DNA of 64,000 nt from an uncultured Bryobacterales bacterium (GCA_951813605.1 OX638379.1:5282062-5346061); one strand, 5' to 3'. Shown: positions 52,980 to 61,229, counted from the first letter of the stretch. Translations and numbers: made by a program. The notes: generated by a model from the letters alone, not told the origin.

Positions 52980-53873
52980 ATGAGACGTCGAGATTTCATT
53001 CGCCACTCGCTATCGGCAGGCGCGTCCGTAGCCGCCGTCCAGCATCGGCTTTTCGGCGCCACGGCGGGGTACGCCGAGAACCCGTCTCGCCGGTTCGCTT
53101 ACGACCGGGTGTCGCTCGGTCCGGACGGCCTCGGCCCATCGCGGCTGGCCATGGGCACCGGTACTAGCGGCTTCCGGGGGTCTTCGGACCAGACGCGCAA
53201 GCTCGGCGTGAAGGGCCTTGCGGATCTCTATCGGTTCGGGTACGACAACGGCCTGACATTCTGGGACACGGCGGATGGTTACGGCAGCCATCCGCACCTA
53301 AAGGCCGCCCTGCAGTCCATCCCGCGCGAGAGGGTCGTCATCATGACCAAGTCGACATCCAAGACCGCCAAGGAAATGCGGGACGATATTGAGCGGTTCC
53401 GGAAGGAACTGGGGACGGACTACATCGACCTGCTGCTTCTGCACGCTGTTCGCGAGGAGGATTGGCCGGTCCAGCGCCGCGGTGCCATGGACGTGATCAA
53501 CGAGTACAAGCAGAAGGGGATCGTCAAGTCGCGCGGCATATCGTGCCACTCTCTCGCCGCGTTGCGGCAGGTGCACAAGCAGGAGTACATTGACGTCGAC
53601 CTTGCCCGGATCAACCCGATCGGAGCGCGCATGGACGCGGACCCCGCAACGGTCGTGGAAGAGCTTTGCAAGATCAAGGCCGCGGGAAAGGGCGTCATCG
53701 GAATGAAGATCCTCGGCGAGGGCGTGATGCGCGAGCGCGTGAGCGAGGGGTTGCAGCATGCGCTGGCACTCGACTGCATCGACTGTTTCACCATCGGGGC
53801 CGAGAACCGCTTCGAACTTGCGGACTTGATCCGTCGCATTCCCGAAGCCTCGACGCTCGGCTGGCACGCATAG
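52980..53873 (+). CDS. Aldo/keto reductase with Tat-like signal
   Basis: 297 residues from ATG 52980. An RRRDFIRHSLSAGASVAA Tat-type start is followed by the AKR barrel. The catalytic tetrad is visible: Asp and Tyr in FWDTADGYGSHPHL, Lys in IMTKSTSKT and His in DLLLLHAVREEDWPV. The end is CFTIGAENRFELADLI. It lacks the C-terminal cofactor-binding RxS/N pattern of cytosolic AKRs as far as I can see. Export would place it in the periplasm, where NADPH is absent, so the cofactor or the true location is uncertain. The rhodanese gene follows after 13 bases and is likely cotranscribed. Confidence 0.83.
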   Translation: MRRRDFIRHSLSAGASVAAVQHRLFGATAGYAENPSRRFAYDRVSLGPDGLGPSRLAMGTGTSGFRGSSDQTRKLGVKGLADLYRFGYDNGLTFWDTADGYGSHPHLKAALQSIPRERVVIMTKSTSKTAKEMRDDIERFRKELGTDYIDLLLLHAVREEDWPVQRRGAMDVINEYKQKGIVKSRGISCHSLAALRQVHKQEYIDVDLARINPIGARMDADPATVVEELCKIKAAGKGVIGMKILGEGVMRERVSEGLQHALALDCIDCFTIGAENRFELADLIRRIPEASTLGWHA

Positions 53874-53886
53874 ACAGGAGGCTTCC

Positions 53887-54330
53887 ATGAGAGAGATTCT
53901 TTGCGGCGCAGTTTGCGCAGTCCTTGTGATCGGATTGGCGAATTGCGGCGGCGATTCCGGGATGGTTGCTACGTCCGAGCAGGAGCCCGCCCCTGCCGAG
54001 CCTGCCGAGCCGAAGGAACTCGATGTGGCGGATGTCGCTGGCCGCCTTGCGGCGGGCGAGGAAATCTTCCTTTTGGACGTTCGGACTTCTGAGGAACTCG
54101 TCCAGGACGGAGCCATCGAGGGCTACTCGCACATCCCGATCGACGAGTTGGAGGGCCGCTTGGCGGAAGTGCCCAAAGACAAGCCGATCGTGGCGTATTG
54201 ACGGCGCGGTGGTCGGGCCTCCCGTGCGGCGGCTATGCTTCGCGAAAACGGTTACGATGGCGAGATTCAGTTTGGCGGGATCGAGGGCTGGAAAGCGGGC
54301 GGCCAGGAACTGGTGAAACCGTCCGAATAG
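53887..54330 (+). CDS. Rhodanese-like lipoprotein, possible selenoprotein (in-frame TGA at catalytic Cys)
   Basis: A lipoprotein signal (VLVIGLANCGGDS) is followed by a rhodanese domain: VADVAGRLAAGEEIFLLDVR and EGYSHIPIDELEGRL, then PKDKPIVAY. At this point a TGA (54199-54201, codon 105) interrupts, and the same frame continues as RRGGRASRAAAMLRENGYD, IQFGGIEGWKAGGQEL and a TAG stop (54328-54330). In rhodaneses the residue after AY and before RxGxR is the catalytic cysteine, so TGA replaces exactly that codon. The domain is otherwise complete (147 codons). Selenocysteine insertion is one reading; a nonsense mutation of TGC/TGT or a sequence error is the other. Without readthrough the product would be 104 residues and inactive. 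Confidence 0.75.
54204..54227 (+). promoter_or_regulatory. Weak SECIS-like hairpin after the TGA
   Basis: Starting 2 bases after the TGA: GCGCGG (54204-54209) pairs with CCGTGC (54222-54227), with one G-T wobble. A T (54210) can bulge, and a short inner stem leaves a loop with G residues. A bulged U and loop G are features of bacterial SECIS elements, but the loop is closer to the TGA (about 11 bases) than usual. Suggestive only. Confidence 0.3.
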
Positions 54331-54410
54331 GGCTGCGATTGAATTCGTTCGACGGACCTGTCCCCACAATGCGTGCGATTTCCCGTCTCGGCTGCTGATA
54401 TAGTCTGGCC

Positions 54411-55586
54411 ATGCGGCGCAGGCATTTCCTAGCGACAACTGGGGCGGCGGCGCTCCCTTTGCGTGCGGCGCCAACCCACAAAGTGGGAGTGATCGGTCAC
54501 ACGGGTCGTGGCAACTATGGTCACGGCATCGGTGATGTCTGGCCTGCGTTCCCGCAAACGCGGGTGGTGGCCGTTGCCGACCCGGACGCGGAGGGAAGGG
54601 CAGCCGCGAAGGATCGTACCGGTGCTCCCCGGGCCTATGCCGACTATCGCGAACTCCTCGCGAAGGAAAAGCCGGATATTGTCAGCATTTGCCCGCGACA
54701 TACCGACCAGCGCCTGGCCATGGTCACGGCGGCTGCCGAGGCCGGTTGCCACATGTACCTCGAAAAGCCCTTCGCGGGCACGCTGGCGGACGCGGATCTC
54801 ATGGTCGCCGCTATCCGTAAGGCCGGCGTGAGAGTACAGTTGGCGCACCAGATGCGCAGGTCGCCGTATACGATCAAGGCTCTCGAGTTGATTGCCGCGG
54901 GCGAAATCGGCGAGCTTCACGAGGTTCGCGGGCGTGGCAAGGAAGACTTCCGCGCAGGCGGAGAGGACCTGGTGGTGCTGGGGTCACACATCTTCGACAT
55001 GATGCGCGCGGTTCTTGGCGACCCCGAGTGGGTGTTTGCCCACGTTACGTCCAGCGGCGAGGAACTGGGCTTCGATCACCTGAGCAAGCCCAACGAGCCG
55101 ATCGGACCAGTAGCCGGACGCCAAATGGCGGCAATGTTCTCATTCGGCGGAGGCAGGCACGGCTTCTTCGCCACCAAGCAGTCCAGCCTCACTCATCCGT
55201 GGCGGTTCGGCACGCATGTATATGGTGCCAAGGGGAGAATCTTCCTTCCGAACCAAATCTACGGCGCTAGCTCGGAGGGGTTTATTCTCCGCAGCCCCGC
55301 TTGGATTCCGGGCAGGGGCCGCGAATGGGAGCCTATCGAGCCCGATCACCGAAGCTTCGGGGGCCAACGCAATCTCACGGCGAACGCTCTCATGGTGGAG
55401 GACCTTCTAGACGCGATTGAGAGCGGCCGGGAACCCGCGTGCAGCGAAAGAGCAGGGCGTTGGACCGTTGAGATGACCCAAGGCATGTATGCCTCCCAGC
55501 TCAGGCGGGCCGTGATGGACTTTCCGCTCAGGGACCGGACCCACCCGCTCGAGTCGCTTCGTGCCGGTGTCCGCAAGGGAGCTTAG
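54411..55586 (+). CDS. Gfo/Idh/MocA-family oxidoreductase with Tat signal
   Basis: 391 residues from ATG 54411. The N terminus MRRRHFLATTGAAALPLRA is Tat-like. The Rossmann loop is KVGVIGHTGRGNYGHGIG, longer than the usual GxGxxG, and the EKP motif is in MYLEKPFAGTLADA near residue 120. GSHIFDMMRAVLGDPEWVF near 190 holds the active-site His/Asp region. Tat-exported members of this family with tightly bound NADP (glucose-fructose oxidoreductase type) exist, which would explain its export. It follows the rhodanese gene by about 80 bases and overlaps the convergent hypothetical gene by four bases. Confidence 0.85.
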   Translation: MRRRHFLATTGAAALPLRAAPTHKVGVIGHTGRGNYGHGIGDVWPAFPQTRVVAVADPDAEGRAAAKDRTGAPRAYADYRELLAKEKPDIVSICPRHTDQRLAMVTAAAEAGCHMYLEKPFAGTLADADLMVAAIRKAGVRVQLAHQMRRSPYTIKALELIAAGEIGELHEVRGRGKEDFRAGGEDLVVLGSHIFDMMRAVLGDPEWVFAHVTSSGEELGFDHLSKPNEPIGPVAGRQMAAMFSFGGGRHGFFATKQSSLTHPWRFGTHVYGAKGRIFLPNQIYGASSEGFILRSPAWIPGRGREWEPIEPDHRSFGGQRNLTANALMVEDLLDAIESGREPACSERAGRWTVEMTQGMYASQLRRAVMDFPLRDRTHPLESLRAGVRKGA

Positions 55587-56323
55587 ATCACGCCGCGGCG
55601 CCCGCCGCTTCCAACGAATCTAGGATCGGTCGGAATCCTGCGATCCTTCTGGAACATGCGCCAATTGTCGTAGACAACCTCACCTACGTAGTAGGCGTCG
55701 CGGAATAGGCTGTGCATGTCGGGCAGCTCGGCCTTGTGCCCGGGGTGGCGCAGCTTCGGGCTGAGGACAAAGTCCATGTAAGTGAATGCCTTGAAGTTGC
55801 TGCGTTGGAAAGCGATTTCCGACAGGGCGTCGGGGCATTCGCGCCGCATTGCCGCAGCGGCTTCTTCGGCGTCTGGATCGTCCGGCAGGCCGCCTATGAT
55901 CCCGAGAATCGCCGCTAGCTCGTCCGCCACTTGCTCGCGGCAGCCGTTTCTCCAAGTCCGCCATCGATGGAGAAAAGCGCGTAAACGGGACTTGCCGAAA
56001 AGGATTAGCACGAGCGCCAGCAATGGAATCGGATAACGGCTTGCAAAGCCCATCTCGCCCCATCTAGCGAACCCAGCGAGGGCCCAAGCCACGGCGACGC
56101 CTAGACCGCCCAAGAGAGCCAGGACGCCCGGCACCAGCTTGCGAGTGACTACGTGCCGCAGGAAGAAAGACTGAAGATGCTCCCGGGTGGCCGCTAGCGC
56201 CTCCCGTGCCCGCGCCGCCGCAAAGAACGACTTGTCCCACTTCTCGTGCGCGGCCGCGGGCGGGTAGTAGAGGACGAATAATTTATCGGTCGGAACCGGT
56301 TGTCCGCTGAAACTGCAGTCCAT
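55583..56323 (-). CDS. Hypothetical two-helix membrane protein
   Basis: 246 residues from ATG 56323 (the frame continues 9 codons further to 56350). An N-terminal soluble segment has VLYYPP and many Ala/Arg, then two hydrophobic helices about 72-95 (LVPGVLALLGGLGVAVAWALAG) and 104-120 (PIPLLALVLILFGK). The C-terminal half is acidic then basic, with an AELPDMHSLFRDAYYVGEVVYDN segment (two parts). I recognise no family. The four-base 3' overlap with the Tat-exported Gfo/Idh gene on the other strand is the only context. Confidence 0.6.
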   Translation of the reverse strand: MDCSFSGQPVPTDKLFVLYYPPAAAHEKWDKSFFAAARAREALAATREHLQSFFLRHVVTRKLVPGVLALLGGLGVAVAWALAGFARWGEMGFASRYPIPLLALVLILFGKSRLRAFLHRWRTWRNGCREQVADELAAILGIIGGLPDDPDAEEAAAAMRRECPDALSEIAFQRSNFKAFTYMDFVLSPKLRHPGHKAELPDMHSLFRDAYYVGEVVYDNWRMFQKDRRIPTDPRFVGSGGRRGVI

Positions 56324-56838
56324 GGAAGCTACGGTGCCGGATGCCCGCACCCTCCGGCCCGAGCCGCGAATTTGACGTCGGGCAAGTTCGAGAATATCAC
56401 AATGGCATGGGATCCGTTTCGTGGGCGCTCATCATGCAAGCATCGAGTGCAGGGTCAGTTCGACTGCTGCCTGGTGGCATTGCGGACCGGGAAAAGCCAT
56501 GCGTCACGCAGCCTGGCCAGAGGGCGTGTGCAGCGTCTCTGAACCCAGTTTCCGGGACGCGTATCTGGGATCCGCCTATCTGGTTCTTCGAGGGCGCGCG
56601 AGAGAGGCGCGCCCTCTGCTCGAATCCGGCGAGGTCACGTACCGGTGAGCCACCGACAGGTCGAGCAAATTGACGGGGTTCTGCCGGCGCATCTTCGAAG
56701 GCCCGTCATGTTGCCTGCTGCCGTCGAAGTTTCGTCGTTCCTCGATGCGCTGTCCCTCCTCCGAAGTCCCGGGCGGCCGCCGAGGCCAAGGTGGCGCAGC
56801 GAGCTTCGTTCAATGTCAAGCAGCTAGAATGCAGGGCC
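56324..56838. other. Intergenic stretch without a convincing gene
   Basis: About 515 bases between the hypothetical membrane protein and the cyclase gene. Frames in this stretch read arginine-rich shadow-like strings. No domain, repeat or terminator is convincing. Confidence 0.45.
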
Positions 56839-57630
56839 GTGCAAGAACTACTGCGCCGACTCGCGGACACCCGGAAAATCGACCTGGCCCAGCCCTACTA
56901 CGTGGGGATGCCGCATCATCCCAATCATCCGCCGTTCCTGTACGGCCTTAGCAAGGCTCACGGCGACAGCTCCTTCGGAGAAGTGAGTGCCGCGGCGGAG
57001 TCGATCGCGCTCGGCGGGCACGTCGGCACTCACATCGATGCGCTTTGTCACTTCTCGCTGCGCGGCAAGCTCTTCGGTGGCGCGGATGCGATCGGCTGCC
57101 AGTCCTACGGTGCCGGCATCGCCGAACACCATGTCGATACCATTGAGCCGATTTTCCGTCGCGGCATACTCCTGGACCCTGCGCAAACCGAACAAGTGGA
57201 AGTCCTGCCGCAGGACTTCGTGGTCGACGCCGAGTGCCTCCGGAGGTCAGCGGACCGTGCGGGCGCGGAGATCCTTCCGGGCGATATCGTGCTAGTCCGC
57301 ACGGGCTGGGCGCGCTACTGGTACGAGCCCGGGCGATTCATTAACAACCTGCGCTGCCCCGGCATCAATCGCGAGGCGGCGGAGTGGCTGAGCGGCAAGG
57401 GCGTTTTCGCAGCGGGATCCGACACCATAGCGTTCGAGTTCGTCCCGGCCCCCAGAATGCCAGTGCATATTCATCTCCTGGTGGAAAGCGGGATCCACAT
57501 CATCGAAGCATTGAACTTGGAGACCCTGTCCGAGGAGGCCTTCCATGAGTTCGTTTTCGTTGCAGCTCCCCTGCGCCTGCGTGGCGGAACGGGTTCCCCT
57601 ATTCGCCCCGTGGCCTTGGTTTCGCGATGA
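56839..57630 (+). CDS. Cyclase-family metal-dependent hydrolase (kynurenine formamidase-like)
   Basis: 263 residues from GTG 56839; a GTG at 56791 would add 16 residues that look non-native. The cyclase signature HVGTHIDALCHFS (HxGTHxDxxxH, near residue 62) supplies the zinc or manganese ligands. DLAQPYYVGMPHHPNHPPF at the start, GDIVLVRTGWARYW near 150 and MPVHIHLLVESGIHIIE near 205 are typical. Members hydrolyse formylkynurenine or cyclic amides and lactones, or dehydrate isatin-type compounds. No tryptophan-catabolism neighbour is seen, so the substrate is open. The following gap carries the small RNA gene. Confidence 0.83.
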   Translation: MQELLRRLADTRKIDLAQPYYVGMPHHPNHPPFLYGLSKAHGDSSFGEVSAAAESIALGGHVGTHIDALCHFSLRGKLFGGADAIGCQSYGAGIAEHHVDTIEPIFRRGILLDPAQTEQVEVLPQDFVVDAECLRRSADRAGAEILPGDIVLVRTGWARYWYEPGRFINNLRCPGINREAAEWLSGKGVFAAGSDTIAFEFVPAPRMPVHIHLLVESGIHIIEALNLETLSEEAFHEFVFVAAPLRLRGGTGSPIRPVALVSR

Positions 57631-57732
57631 ATCCCAAGTTCTGGACGGTCGGGATCCGGGAATCGCCACTTTTTTGGATTCACGTAATCAGTTGAATTCA
57701 AGTCACTTAGGGCAGTCTTACGAGGGAAGAGC

Positions 57733-57799
57733 AAAAAAAATCTATAAAAATTCGTAGATTCGCTTGCCAAAGGCTATGAGATTCGGTATTGTAACTACA
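57733..57799 (+). promoter_or_regulatory. Strong sigma70-type promoter with UP-like A/T tract
   Basis: TTGCCA (57764-57769) and TATTGT (57787-57792) are separated by exactly 17 bases. They are preceded by a nearly pure A/T stretch (57733-57752) where an UP element would lie, a striking dip in an otherwise G+C-rich genome. Transcription should start near 57799-57800, directly at the 5' end of the stable stem of the small RNA. Confidence 0.7.
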
Positions 57800-57912
57800 G
57801 CCGGGGGGGCAACCCCACCAACGCATACTAATCCTCAACCAAAGACCCCTGAAACAAACCCCTCCGGCACCTTTCCGAGACGCTGAGCCGCCAACGCTGC
57901 TCAGCGTCTTTT
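57799..57912 (+). ncRNA. Candidate small regulatory RNA, about 113 bases
   Basis: The predicted transcript begins at the stem GCCGGGGGGG (57800-57809), which pairs with CCCCTCCGGC (57859-57868) in ten pairs, one of them G-T. The enclosed 49 bases contain almost no G and are rich in C and A, with CCCC, CCTC and ACCCCT elements that are complementary to G-rich ribosome sites. A 9-base linker leads to an intrinsic terminator. No open frame of note lies inside. A highly expressed trans-acting sRNA is a natural reading. I cannot match it to a named family; Acidobacteriota-specific structured RNAs exist and should be compared. Confidence 0.65.
57878..57912 (+). terminator. Intrinsic terminator of the small RNA
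   Basis: Perfect 11-base arms (AGACGCTGAGC 57878-57888, GCTCAGCGTCT 57899-57909), loop of 10 bases, immediately followed by TTT. This is the clearest rho-independent terminator in the window and shows that the short transcript ends before the cytochrome gene. Confidence 0.85.
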
Positions 57913-58096
57913 GCATTTCGGGCTGAAGTTTCCGCGCGGAGCGAGGTTTGGCAGCGCCACGGGCGCTCGGCTATCCTGTGTTTGGCGGGATACGGGTGGA
58001 ACGCGGCACGCGCGATGCGGCGCGCGGCGGAGCTTCGACCCTAGCCGCGGTCACGAAGGCATGCGAACGAATTCGGTTCACCTTGCAGCAGGCAGC

Positions 58097-58507
58097 ATGT
58101 TCCGCGGCTCATTGTTTGCCCTGGCGTTTTCCGCTACGCTCTGGGCGGCTGCGGAGCGCAAGCCGCAAGAGCAGGCCCGGGAACCCCAGAATCCGGTCGG
58201 CTATTCGGCGGACACGGTCCGGGAAGGCCGCAAGACTTACCTGCGGCTCTGCCAGTACTGCCACGGCGCGGATGGCAGGGCGCTGGCAAATCCCGACTTC
58301 GAAGCGCCCAGCCTGCGCGCCCCGAGCGAATGGCGCCACGGTTCTTCGGACGCAGAGCTGTTCGTTTCGATCCGGGACGGAGCGGGACACGAGATGCCGC
58401 CTTTCGGAAGGCAGCTTGGCGATGACAAGATTTGGCAGCTCGTCCACTACGTTCGCAGCATCGGGCCGAAGGAACTGCGAGCCGCGCCGGCCAAACAGGG
58501 ACAGTAA
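58097..58507 (+). CDS. Secreted c-type cytochrome
   Basis: 136 residues from ATG 58097, chosen because it gives a clean signal peptide (MFRGSLFALAFSATLWAAA); an ATG at 58061 and an open frame further up exist. The heme motif CQYCH is near residue 54 (LRLCQYCHGADGRALANPD), with the distal methionine probably in HEMPPFGRQLGDDKIW near residue 100. This is a class I cytochrome c of about 110 mature residues. It lies 33 bases before the exported thiamine-diphosphate enzyme gene and is probably its electron acceptor or donor partner. Confidence 0.87.
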   Translation: MFRGSLFALAFSATLWAAAERKPQEQAREPQNPVGYSADTVREGRKTYLRLCQYCHGADGRALANPDFEAPSLRAPSEWRHGSSDAELFVSIRDGAGHEMPPFGRQLGDDKIWQLVHYVRSIGPKELRAAPAKQGQ

Positions 58508-58540
58508 GGGGCGGGCGCCCCGCCCCGCAGGAGGCTAATC

Positions 58541-60487
58541 ATGGCGAACAAGCAAATGGACAAAGCGACTTCTGTATCGAGGAGGAACTTCGTTGCCAAA
58601 GGCGCTGTCGCGGCCGCGGTGGCCGCCGGGGCGAAGGCCTCCACGACGGAAAGGCGAGACTCGAACATCGAGGTCCCCGGGGAGGTGCCAGCGAGCCTTG
58701 CGGAAGCGCCGAATCCCGCCGACTTCCCAATGACGGGGGCCCAGGTCTTCGCGAAGGCATGCAAGAAGGAGGGACTCGCCGCGTTATTCTGCGCGCCCGG
58801 CAACTACACCGTGATCAATGCCCTTGCATCCGAGGGCATCCCGTGCTACGGGGGACGCACGGAGGGCATGATGTGCTCGGCCGCGGACGGCTTCGCCCGC
58901 GTCACTGGCGAGGTGGCAGCCGCATCCGGAACCGAGGGTCCGGGATTCACAAACATGATCATGAATATCGCCGCGGCGAACGCGGCGAGGTCACCCTTGC
59001 TGGTCTTGGCGAGCAACATGACCTTGGGGCTGGAAGACACGGAACAGGCCATCCAGCGCGTGTACCAGCAGCCCACGACCGAGGGCATGAAGAAATACGG
59101 CAAGCGCCTCATCAACCCGCACCGTGTCCACGAGTACGCGGGCTACGCCTTTCGGCAGCTCAAGAGCGGCGTCCCGCGACCCGTGCATCTCGATTTTCCT
59201 GGCGAGGTAGCGAGGCGGACATTCGAGAGCGCAGAGGACCTCCGGTACTTCTTCGACAAGTCGAAGTATCGTACCGATACGAAGCCGCACCCGTCCCCTG
59301 GAGAGATCGCCAAGGCGGCCGCGATGATTCGCAGGGCCGAGCGCCCGATCATCGTGGCCAGTGCCGGTGTCTTCTACAGCAAGGCTTGGGACGCCTTGAA
59401 GATCGTTGCCGAGAAAGGGAACATAGCTGTGGTCGAATCCGGGCCGAGCCGCGGGCACTTCGGAGACGAGCACCCGCTTTCTGCCAACACCGCGCCCGAC
59501 GCTTTGTTGAGCGCCGATCTTGTTGTCCTCGTCGGGCAGTACTGCATGCCGAACATCGGAGAGTACTCCTTCGACCCCGACGCAACATTCATCCGCATCG
59601 ACCCGGATGCGGCTGACATTGGGCGCAACCTTCCTATCGATCTTGGTGTGGTCAGCTGCGAGAAAGCGGCCTTGGAAGCGCTCGCCGAGGAACTTGCTCC
59701 GAGGAAGCGGCCGGCATGGCGCGACGAATTGGCTGCCGCGCGAGCTGCATTCGAGGCGCAGAATGACGAGCACTACAAGCTCGGACTCAAGTACAGCCAG
59801 GAAGCAGGTTGCGTTCACCCTGCGGTGATCGCCAAGGAATTGGAGGACCTGCTGTACCGGGGCGACATTCCCAAGGAGCAGACGACAGTCGTCTCGGGAG
59901 GCTACGGGATCGCGCGCTACACCCGCCGCCGGCTGCGTGCCTACCGGCCCGGCCAAATCTGCAACGGCGCGTACCAGTACGGTGCCATCGGGCCGGACGT
60001 GGGTTACACGGTCGGCGCGGGCGCGGCCGTGCAGCAGGGCACAGGCCCGCACGCACCCTATAAGGGCGCGCCCGTTGTGGCGGTCACGGGCGATGCGGGA
60101 TTCGCGTATTCCGCCATGGAACTCGAGACGCTCACCAAATACCGCATTCCGGCCATCGTGATCGTCTACAACAACAACGCGTGGGGCGTTTGGCGGAGTG
60201 GCGAGAGCGGAGGCCGCAGCCGCACGTCGCGCGCGCAGCACATGTATCTCTTCCAAGAAAACCTGCGCTACGAGAAGATCGGCGAGGCTCTCGGGGCACG
60301 TGGCGAGTACGTTACCAAGGCGGAGGACTTCGCGCCCGCGCTGGCGCGCAGCTACCAGGCTGCGGCACGCGAGCGACTGTCGACCGTCATCAACTGCCAG
60401 GCGATCAAGGAGTTTTGGAGCGCGCGCGACTATCCGCCCGGGCTCTTGCAGAAGGTCGAGCCTGGGTGCATGGCCTACTACCACTGA
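58541..60487 (+). CDS. Tat-exported thiamine-diphosphate enzyme (acetolactate-synthase fold)
   Basis: 648 residues from ATG 58541, after a good AGGAGG ribosome site. The N terminus has a textbook Tat motif (SVSRRNFVAKGAVAAAVAAG, residues 11-30). The Pyr domain has CYGGRTEGMMCSAADGFAR near 102-120, where Glu 108 corresponds to the catalytic glutamate of the family. The PP domain has the ThDP/Mg motif VTGDAGFAYSAMELE to VIVYNNNAWGV (about 516-545, GDx...NN). Three-domain length and order are normal for acetolactate synthase, oxalyl-CoA decarboxylase and glyoxylate carboligase. Export of such an enzyme is very unusual, and the adjoining cytochrome c suggests an oxidative reaction in the periplasm. 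Confidence 0.88.
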   Translation: MANKQMDKATSVSRRNFVAKGAVAAAVAAGAKASTTERRDSNIEVPGEVPASLAEAPNPADFPMTGAQVFAKACKKEGLAALFCAPGNYTVINALASEGIPCYGGRTEGMMCSAADGFARVTGEVAAASGTEGPGFTNMIMNIAAANAARSPLLVLASNMTLGLEDTEQAIQRVYQQPTTEGMKKYGKRLINPHRVHEYAGYAFRQLKSGVPRPVHLDFPGEVARRTFESAEDLRYFFDKSKYRTDTKPHPSPGEIAKAAAMIRRAERPIIVASAGVFYSKAWDALKIVAEKGNIAVVESGPSRGHFGDEHPLSANTAPDALLSADLVVLVGQYCMPNIGEYSFDPDATFIRIDPDAADIGRNLPIDLGVVSCEKAALEALAEELAPRKRPAWRDELAAARAAFEAQNDEHYKLGLKYSQEAGCVHPAVIAKELEDLLYRGDIPKEQTTVVSGGYGIARYTRRRLRAYRPGQICNGAYQYGAIGPDVGYTVGAGAAVQQGTGPHAPYKGAPVVAVTGDAGFAYSAMELETLTKYRIPAIVIVYNNNAWGVWRSGESGGRSRTSRAQHMYLFQENLRYEKIGEALGARGEYVTKAEDFAPALARSYQAAARERLSTVINCQAIKEFWSARDYPPGLLQKVEPGCMAYYH

Positions 60488-60966
60488 TGTCGGATTGGTA
60501 CGCCCCTGCGGAAAGCGTCCAAGCACTCTTGCGCGACCGTGCCGACCGGGGCGTATTCCGATCGTTCGCGGCCGCACGGGTCCGAGGACGGCTGGATTGC
60601 TCCGTCGTATGGCTGAGAGAGCAGCCGATCCGGATTGTGTTCGATCCGAAACGCGACATGCTGGAGTTCCGCGACCTGCTGCCGAACCTGTCCGCGAAAT
60701 CCTCGATGTACAAGGACTTCAGGAAGTTCTTGAAGGGGCGTTCCGCGGCTGATCTGCCGCCGCACCGAAGAGTCGACCCGGATCGCGTCACGGTGCGCGG
60801 CCGGAACCGCAAGGGATCGGTTTCGGTGGCGCTTGTGAGCTTGGACCGCGATTGGGACTACGCCGTAAGCAAGGGCCTGAAGCTCGTCAACGAGCTGTTC
60901 CTCGGGTTCCTTCGGGGCCCGTATTACGAATACATGGTCAACAACTTTCGCGAGCCCGAGGACTGA
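60487..60966 (+). CDS. Hypothetical protein coupled to the thiamine-diphosphate enzyme
   Basis: 159 residues. The ATG at 60487 overlaps the TGA of the preceding gene by one base (TGATG), so translation is coupled. No signal peptide. The sequence is basic, with an alpha-beta pattern: VWLREQPIRIVFDPKRDM, LEFRDLLPNLSAKSSMYKD and GSVSVALVSLDRDWDYA. The compact form suggests a single domain of unknown type. Coupling to an exported enzyme by a cytoplasmic-looking protein suggests a chaperone or maturation factor, but that is inference. I do not recognise a family. Confidence 0.72.
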   Translation: MSDWYAPAESVQALLRDRADRGVFRSFAAARVRGRLDCSVVWLREQPIRIVFDPKRDMLEFRDLLPNLSAKSSMYKDFRKFLKGRSAADLPPHRRVDPDRVTVRGRNRKGSVSVALVSLDRDWDYAVSKGLKLVNELFLGFLRGPYYEYMVNNFREPED

Positions 60967-61229
60967 AGTCTCAATTGCCGGTGTCGTTCGATGCGCCTGG
61001 CTCCGTTTAGGCATCTTGACTCTCCGTCCGAATTCGATCTCCGCGCGACAAGACTCGGTTCGGAAAAAGAGTCCGTCTTGGGCATTGCAACTGCCTAGCG
61101 AGAAGAATTCCGGGTTGGCCAGGCCACGGACCATGGCTTGTGCCCGATGCCCTCAACGGGCGCAGGCTCTTCGGTATTCGACCTGCCTAAGTCGCTACAA
61201 TCTCAGTCGTGCCTTCCCCCAAGCTCTGC

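Noticed and set aside
53966..54316. Alternative frame across the rhodanese stop as a frameshifted continuation
   Set aside because: The continuation with family motifs is in the same frame as the rhodanese, so a frameshift is not needed; only the TGA interrupts.
58991..60577. Long antisense open frame (about 528 codons) opposite the thiamine-diphosphate enzyme
   Set aside because: Arginine/alanine-rich string with no domain; the plus-strand frame has full family motifs. Typical of high-G+C shadow frames.
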